Assembly: GCF_024198235.1 (NCBI RefSeq)
Contig: NZ_JAKCFB010000001.1
Location: forward strand, 638,188 to 702,187
Source of the DNA: Myxococcus dinghuensis
GTDB lineage: Bacteria; Myxococcota; Myxococcia; Myxococcales; Myxococcaceae
Direction: 5' to 3'
DNA: 64,000 nucleotides
Part shown: one piece after another, positions 60,249 to 64,000 of the stretch
How the letters are laid out: every line of letters starts with the position of its first letter
How positions within the stretch are numbered: the stretch's first letter is position 1
Made by a program: the position numbers and the translations under genes
Notes under the pieces: model-generated
What the model saw: only the letters and a program-made list of their open reading frames with translations
What the model was told of the DNA's origin: nothing
The model's database searches: none

Positions 60249-61067
60249 TTAACCCGGCTTGGCGAGTGCGTCCATTCGCTGCCTCAAGAGGTCCGGCCGG
60301 TCGGTCATCACGCCGCCGACCCCTTCCGCGAGCAACTGGTCCATCTCCGCCGGGTCATCCACGGTCCAGACGTTGACCCACTTGTCGCGCGCCGCGCACG
60401 CGCGCAGGAAGTCCGCGTCCACCAGCCGCACCTCGCCGAAGTACAGCGGCATGTCGAGCACCTGGAAGCGGTCGTCCTCCGGCGGTGGCTCGCCCGCGCG
60501 CAGGGCGATGACGAACGCGGCCAGCGCGTCGCGCGGGTAGAAATGACAGGCGCGGGGCAGCCGCCGCGCGAGCCGCTCGCCCACCGCGTCCTGCTCGCTG
60601 CCGACGCAGACCCGGTCCACCGCCTGCTCGGTCTCCAGCAAGCGGGCGAGCACGTCCTCCTGTCCCTCCACGTCCGGCTTGAGCTCCACGTTGAGTCGCA
60701 GCGACGGGAAGGCGCGCAGCACTTCGCGCAGCGTGGGGATGCGCACGCCCCGGCCCCGGAATGGAAACGTGCGGCCCTCGTCCGGCGTGAAGCCATACCC
60801 CGCGTCGAGCCGCTGCAACTCCGGGAGCGTGAGCGCGTCGAGCGCGCCCCGTGCGTTGGTGCAGCGCTCCAACGTGGCGTCGTGCGCCACGACGACCTCG
60901 CCGTCGCGCGTGACGTGGACGTCCAGCTCGAGCATGTCCGTGTGGAAGCGCTCCACTGCCTGACGGAATGCGTCGAGCGTGTTCTCCGGCGCGAGCAGTG
61001 CGCCACCACGATGCGAGATATGCAGTGTGGGCCGGAGTCCCTGGAGGAAAATGGGCTGTCCGCGCAT
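60249..61067 (-). CDS. Glycerophosphodiester phosphodiesterase
   Basis: 272 residues, TIM-barrel. The N-terminal HISHRGGALLAPENTLDAF contains the catalytic HR and the E-N-T motif; ELDVHVTRDGEVVVAHD supplies Glu, Asp and His for metal and catalysis; LRLNVELKPD and VNVWTVDDPAEMDQLL follow at the usual places. It splits glycerophosphodiesters to glycerol-3-phosphate and alcohol, feeding phospholipid turnover. No signal peptide, so it is cytoplasmic. First of a minus-strand trio with the kinase and thioesterase. Divergent from the lipoprotein gene, whose promoter lies in the gap. Confidence 0.93.
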   Translation of the reverse strand: MRGQPIFLQGLRPTLHISHRGGALLAPENTLDAFRQAVERFHTDMLELDVHVTRDGEVVVAHDATLERCTNARGALDALTLPELQRLDAGYGFTPDEGRTFPFRGRGVRIPTLREVLRAFPSLRLNVELKPDVEGQEDVLARLLETEQAVDRVCVGSEQDAVGERLARRLPRACHFYPRDALAAFVIALRAGEPPPEDDRFQVLDMPLYFGEVRLVDADFLRACAARDKWVNVWTVDDPAEMDQLLAEGVGGVMTDRPDLLRQRMDALAKPG

Positions 61068-61114
61068 GGGTTCCCCGAGTTCACAGAGGTGTCACCAGTG
61101 TCGCGGAGGGTTCC

Positions 61115-61144
61115 TTGCCGCCCCCCGCGAGCGGCCGGTATAAG
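61115..61144 (+). promoter_or_regulatory. Promoter of the GGTTD-repeat lipoprotein
   Basis: TTGCCG, 18-base spacer, TATAAG. The -10 is close to consensus. A leader of about 65 bases, with GGAG 9 bases before ATG 61218, would follow. Confidence 0.6.
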
Positions 61145-61217
61145 GCCTCCCATCCTCGGACCGACCGGCGTCGACTTCAACCCCCGTGCGCCGCGATAGG
61201 AAATGGAGAGACGAGAC

Positions 61218-62315
61218 ATGCAACTGCGCAAGACGCTTGGCGCCGCGGCGTTGGTCGCTACCGCCGTGGTGGTATCGGTGGGTGGCTGCTCCGGTCGTGA
61301 CGACGATGAGGAGCCCCAGGGGCAGCAGGACGCGGGCTGTATCGGCGCGTGCAACGACGGCGGCACCACGGACGGCGGCACGACCGACGGTGGCACCACG
61401 GACGGCGGCTCCTGTCCCGCGCCCGTGAACGGCATGGGCCCCATCGGCAACCTGCGCGCCAACGAGACGCGCGGCCTGGCGGTGACGCTGGAGGGCGTGG
61501 TGGTGACGGCGGTGAGCCAGATCACCCGCGGCGGCCAGGGTGACTTCATCGCCCGCTTCTGGGTGGTGAACCCCTGCTTCCCGAAGGAGGGCATCTACGT
61601 CGACAAGTTCTACACCGACAAGACGACCAACTACGAGCCCATCGTCGGTGACGTGCTCACCATCCAGGGCCTGCTGCGTCGCTTCAAGTCGGACGCGACG
61701 GACAACGCGCCCCACGCGCGTGACGCGTACCGCCCGGTCATCAAGAGCAACTACCAGATCGGCGACTCGTCCATCACCGGCTCCCTGGTCATCACCAAGA
61801 CGGGCACCACGACGGCGCCGCCGGACAACGCCGTCCCCGCGGGCTTCGGCAACGCGGACAAGGGCAACGCCAAGGCCAACCCGGAGTTCGGCGGCGCGCG
61901 CGTCCACATCCCCGGCCCGCTCACCATCGTCGACGCCAAGCCCACCGCCATGAAGTTCCGCCCGGAGGACTCCGACTCCGGTACGTACCTCGGCTTCGAG
62001 GTCGAGGGCGGCATCCTCGTCGGCAACTACAAGACGTTCGCGGCCTGCGACGCGCGCACGGTGGTCGAGGACGGCGGCTCCGTGACGTTCACCAACGGCA
62101 TCCACGGTGTCTACGAGACCTTCACCAACCTGCCCTGCACCGACGGCGGCGTCATCGTCAACGACGCCGGCACGGAGGTCTATACGTGCCGCGCCTACGG
62201 CAACGGCGTCATCCCGGGCACGGAGAACCCGTACACCTACGTGGTGTACCCGATGAGCTGCGCCGACATGGCCAGCGACTTCGACTTCGACGCGGGCACC
62301 CCCCCCGCGCCGTAG
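61218..62315 (+). CDS. Lipoprotein with Gly-Thr-Asp repeats
   Basis: 365 residues from ATG 61218 (GGAG 9 bases upstream; ATG 61203 adds five residues and has no ribosome site). The lipobox is SVGGC (Cys near 24). A linker with GGTTD repeated several times follows, then a ~300-residue domain without recognised relatives (GNLRANETRGLAVTLEGVVV, VGDVLTIQGLLRRF, FRPEDSDSGTYLGFEVEGG). The phrasing resembles nucleic-acid-binding OB-type or DUF4839-like folds, but I would not assign it. A perfect terminator hairpin follows. Probably an outer-membrane lipoprotein. Confidence 0.78.
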   Translation: MQLRKTLGAAALVATAVVVSVGGCSGRDDDEEPQGQQDAGCIGACNDGGTTDGGTTDGGTTDGGSCPAPVNGMGPIGNLRANETRGLAVTLEGVVVTAVSQITRGGQGDFIARFWVVNPCFPKEGIYVDKFYTDKTTNYEPIVGDVLTIQGLLRRFKSDATDNAPHARDAYRPVIKSNYQIGDSSITGSLVITKTGTTTAPPDNAVPAGFGNADKGNAKANPEFGGARVHIPGPLTIVDAKPTAMKFRPEDSDSGTYLGFEVEGGILVGNYKTFAACDARTVVEDGGSVTFTNGIHGVYETFTNLPCTDGGVIVNDAGTEVYTCRAYGNGVIPGTENPYTYVVYPMSCADMASDFDFDAGTPPAP

Positions 62316-62356
62316 TCCCGGCCCTCCGCCCGCCCCGGGCGGATCCGCCCACGAGA

Positions 62357-62395
62357 CCGCCCCTCGCCCATCTCGGGAGGGGCGGTTTCTTTTTT
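62357..62395 (+). terminator. Intrinsic terminator after the lipoprotein gene
   Basis: CCGCCCCTC at 62357-62365 pairs perfectly with GAGGGGCGG at 62377-62385, with an 11-base loop, followed by a T-rich tail (62386-62395). This is the only textbook intrinsic terminator I noticed in the window. Confidence 0.9.
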
Positions 62396-62519
62396 GGGGA
62401 ATGGCCCTGTCGGGTGTCTTCTAGCCGTCGATGGGGGAGGGTGGCTCCCCCAACCCATTGATTGTAGGTAAGCTCGGGAAAGTCCAACCCATCACCGTGT
62501 CAGGCGCCGCGCCCCTTCC

Positions 62520-64000
62520 GTGAACTCCCCCCAGACGGCCATTCCGTTCGGACAGTACCAGTTGATCAAACGGCTCGCCGTGGGTGGGATGGCGGAGCTG
62601 TTCCTGGCACAGCGTCCGCCGGATCCGGAGCTGGTCGTCCTGAAGCGGATCCTCCCCTACCTGTCGGAGGAGCCCGAGTTCGTCCAGATGTTCCTGGACG
62701 AGGCGCGCATCGCCGCGCAGCTCCACCACCCCAACATCGTGCAGGTGCACGAGCTGGGGAAGGAGGGGGACAACATCTTCATCGCCATGGAGTACGTGGA
62801 GGGCGTGGACCTGCGGCGCGTGATGGCCGAGGAGTTGAAGTTCGGCGCCTGCGTGCCCAGTGGTGTCGCCGCCCGCATCTGCGCGCACGTGGCGGCGGGG
62901 CTCGACTACGCGCACCAGAGCCGGGGCGTGGACGGGCGCCCGCTGGAGCTCATCCACCGGGACGTCAGTCCGCAGAACGTGATGATCGCCTACGACGGGC
63001 GCGTCAAGCTGGTGGACTTCGGCATCGCCAAGGCCGGCGCGTTCATGGAGCGCAGCAAGCCCGGCGTCATCAAGGGCAAGTTCCTCTACCTGGCCCCGGA
63101 GCAGGTGTCGCAGGAGCGGTTGGACCACCGCGCGGACATCTTCGCGCTGGGGACCATGCTTTACGAAATCACCACCGGCAAGCAGCCCTTCGCCAAGCCC
63201 ACGACGGAGGGCATCCTCTACGCCATCCGCTTCGAGGAGCCGCAGCCGCCGCACCTGCTGCGCGCGGACTATCCGGTGGGGCTGTCGCGCATCATCATGC
63301 GCTGCCTCACCAAGGACCGGACCCAGCGCTACCCGCGCGCCTCGGCGGTGCGTGCGGACCTGGAGGCCTTCCTCCAGTCGGGCGAGGTGAAGCAGAGCCT
63401 GGACGTCTCGGAGTACATCGCGCGGCTGCTGGGCGAGGAGGAGGAGCGCACCATCCTCCACATCCCCATGGCCAAGGGCCTGGGCCGCAAGGACGCCACG
63501 GTGCCGCTGGTGGGCAACAAGGCCGCCCCCGAGCCTCCCCGGCGCCCCGCGCCGCTGGACACCACCGCGCCCACGCTCTCCTCCACCACGCCCATGGCGG
63601 AGCCCGCGGCGGCCTCGCCCGGCCTCACCGCGCGTCCCTCGCCGCGCCGCGCCTCCGCGGACTCGCTGCCCGCGGCGGCCTGGCGCGACGAGCCGGAGCC
63701 CGCCACGCAGATGGCGCGTCCCCGCGACCTGCCCGCGGCCCAGGGGCCGGACGACGAGCTGGACGCGGAGCTGTCCACCTCCATCCACACGTCGCCCGCG
63801 GTCCACTCCTCGCAAGGCGGCGAGGACGTGGACGACGAGGACTACGGCGACGGCGAGTCCACGATTCCCCAGCGCGGAGGGCGCAACCTCCGGCCCCCCG
63901 CCGCGCCGCCGCGCCGCTCCGGTCCGCTGCCCGAGCCGCCCCCGGGGCCTCGGACGGCCGCGCCGCTGGAGCCCCCTCCGGCGCCCCGGACCGCGCCGCC
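62520..64000 (+). CDS. Serine/threonine kinase (3' end outside window)
   Basis: At least 493 residues from GTG 62520; open to the window end. Kinase domain ~10-285: LAVGGMAELFLA, Lys42 in VLKRIL, HRDVSPQN (146-153), LVDFGIAK and LAPEQ. The rest visible is a long Pro/Ala/Arg/Ser linker, as in the other two receptor-type kinases, so a membrane helix and outer domain are expected past the edge. Ser again replaces the catalytic-loop Lys. The start region reads PFGQYQLIKRLAVGG, close to the N-terminus of the kinase at 54400. Isolated by a terminator from the gene upstream. Confidence 0.92.
   Translation, partial: MNSPQTAIPFGQYQLIKRLAVGGMAELFLAQRPPDPELVVLKRILPYLSEEPEFVQMFLDEARIAAQLHHPNIVQVHELGKEGDNIFIAMEYVEGVDLRRVMAEELKFGACVPSGVAARICAHVAAGLDYAHQSRGVDGRPLELIHRDVSPQNVMIAYDGRVKLVDFGIAKAGAFMERSKPGVIKGKFLYLAPEQVSQERLDHRADIFALGTMLYEITTGKQPFAKPTTEGILYAIRFEEPQPPHLLRADYPVGLSRIIMRCLTKDRTQRYPRASAVRADLEAFLQSGEVKQSLDVSEYIARLLGEEEERTILHIPMAKGLGRKDATVPLVGNKAAPEPPRRPAPLDTTAPTLSSTTPMAEPAAASPGLTARPSPRRASADSLPAAAWRDEPEPATQMARPRDLPAAQGPDDELDAELSTSIHTSPAVHSSQGGEDVDDEDYGDGESTIPQRGGRNLRPPAAPPRRSGPLPEPPPGPRTAAPLEPPPAPRTAP

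Noticed and set aside
61353..61415. Short tandem GGC-ACC-ACG-GAC type repeats as a mobile or regulatory repeat
   Set aside because: They simply encode the GGTTD linker of a lipoprotein, a common spacer in this group.
1..64000. tRNA, rRNA, insertion sequence, prophage or CRISPR
   Set aside because: Gaps are short, and I saw no cloverleaf-like element, transposase, integrase, attachment repeat or spacer array. A dedicated tRNA scan would be more sensitive than reading by eye.

Overview
The window is chromosomal DNA from a very GC-rich, delta-group predator-type bacterium, almost certainly a myxobacterium of the Myxococcaceae (Myxococcus, Corallococcus or Pyxidicoccus type). The evidence is the strong G/C bias at third codon positions, four Hanks-type serine/threonine kinases with long Pro/Ala-rich tails, proteins ending in the MYXO-CTERM pattern (Gly-rich stretch with a Cys, hydrophobic helix, Arg cluster), many small lipoproteins with no clear relatives, and dense convergent and divergent gene packing. 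I see no rRNA, tRNA, CRISPR array, insertion sequence or phage, so this is core and lineage-specific chromosome rather than a mobile island.

Layout. 1-6421: end of plsX, a HAD-type protein, poly(A) polymerase pcnB, an EamA exporter and DNA polymerase IV. 6640-14091: small accessory genes, including an NADPH:quinone-reductase-like enzyme, a HAD hydrolase, secreted proteins, a LysR/MFS divergent pair with a clear operator and a YjbQ protein. 14149-20407: an RluA-type pseudouridine synthase overlapping a kinase gene, a second kinase transcribed away from it, and a WYL regulator/SDR divergent pair with its own operator. 20563-26228: a cell-envelope run (uppS, cdsA, rseP, rlpA, tsaB and an Asd-like gene whose product lacks the catalytic Cys). 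26354-30497: a surface-protein operon (MYXO-CTERM protein, beta-barrel, PKD lipoprotein) ending in a moaD-moaE fusion. 30501-38487: a membrane protein, a gene-poor 0.8 kb, a second site-2 protease with a repeat tail, a Nudix hydrolase, acetyl-CoA synthetase and an alpha-oxoamine synthase. 38539-46177: minus-strand housekeeping genes (phosphatase, RNase HII, M61 peptidase, RsmB-type methyltransferase). 46319-53393: a minus-strand phosphate/polyphosphate-like module. 53607-64000: two more kinases, a sulfur-transfer group (rhodanese, rhodanese-MoeB, IscA-type), nucleotide and lipid enzymes and a lipoprotein.

The most interesting block is 48127-53393. Five closely spaced minus-strand genes encode a porin-like barrel with OprO/OprP character, a VTC-type polyphosphate polymerase domain, a thymidylate-kinase-like P-loop enzyme fused to about ten 27-residue helical repeats, a DUF4956 membrane protein and a lipoprotein. 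A secreted purple-acid-phosphatase-like enzyme follows. I read this as a candidate phosphate uptake and polyphosphate-handling system; the linkage is inferred from gene order and domains.

Other points worth a look are an RNase HII whose GRG substrate-recognition motif reads GMA, a MoeB with its rhodanese domain at the unusual N-terminal end, a kinase split by a 100-residue acidic insert, Ser in place of the catalytic-loop Lys in three kinases, and a recurring TAG-type -10 element 6-11 bases before start codons that suggests leaderless or short-leader transcripts.
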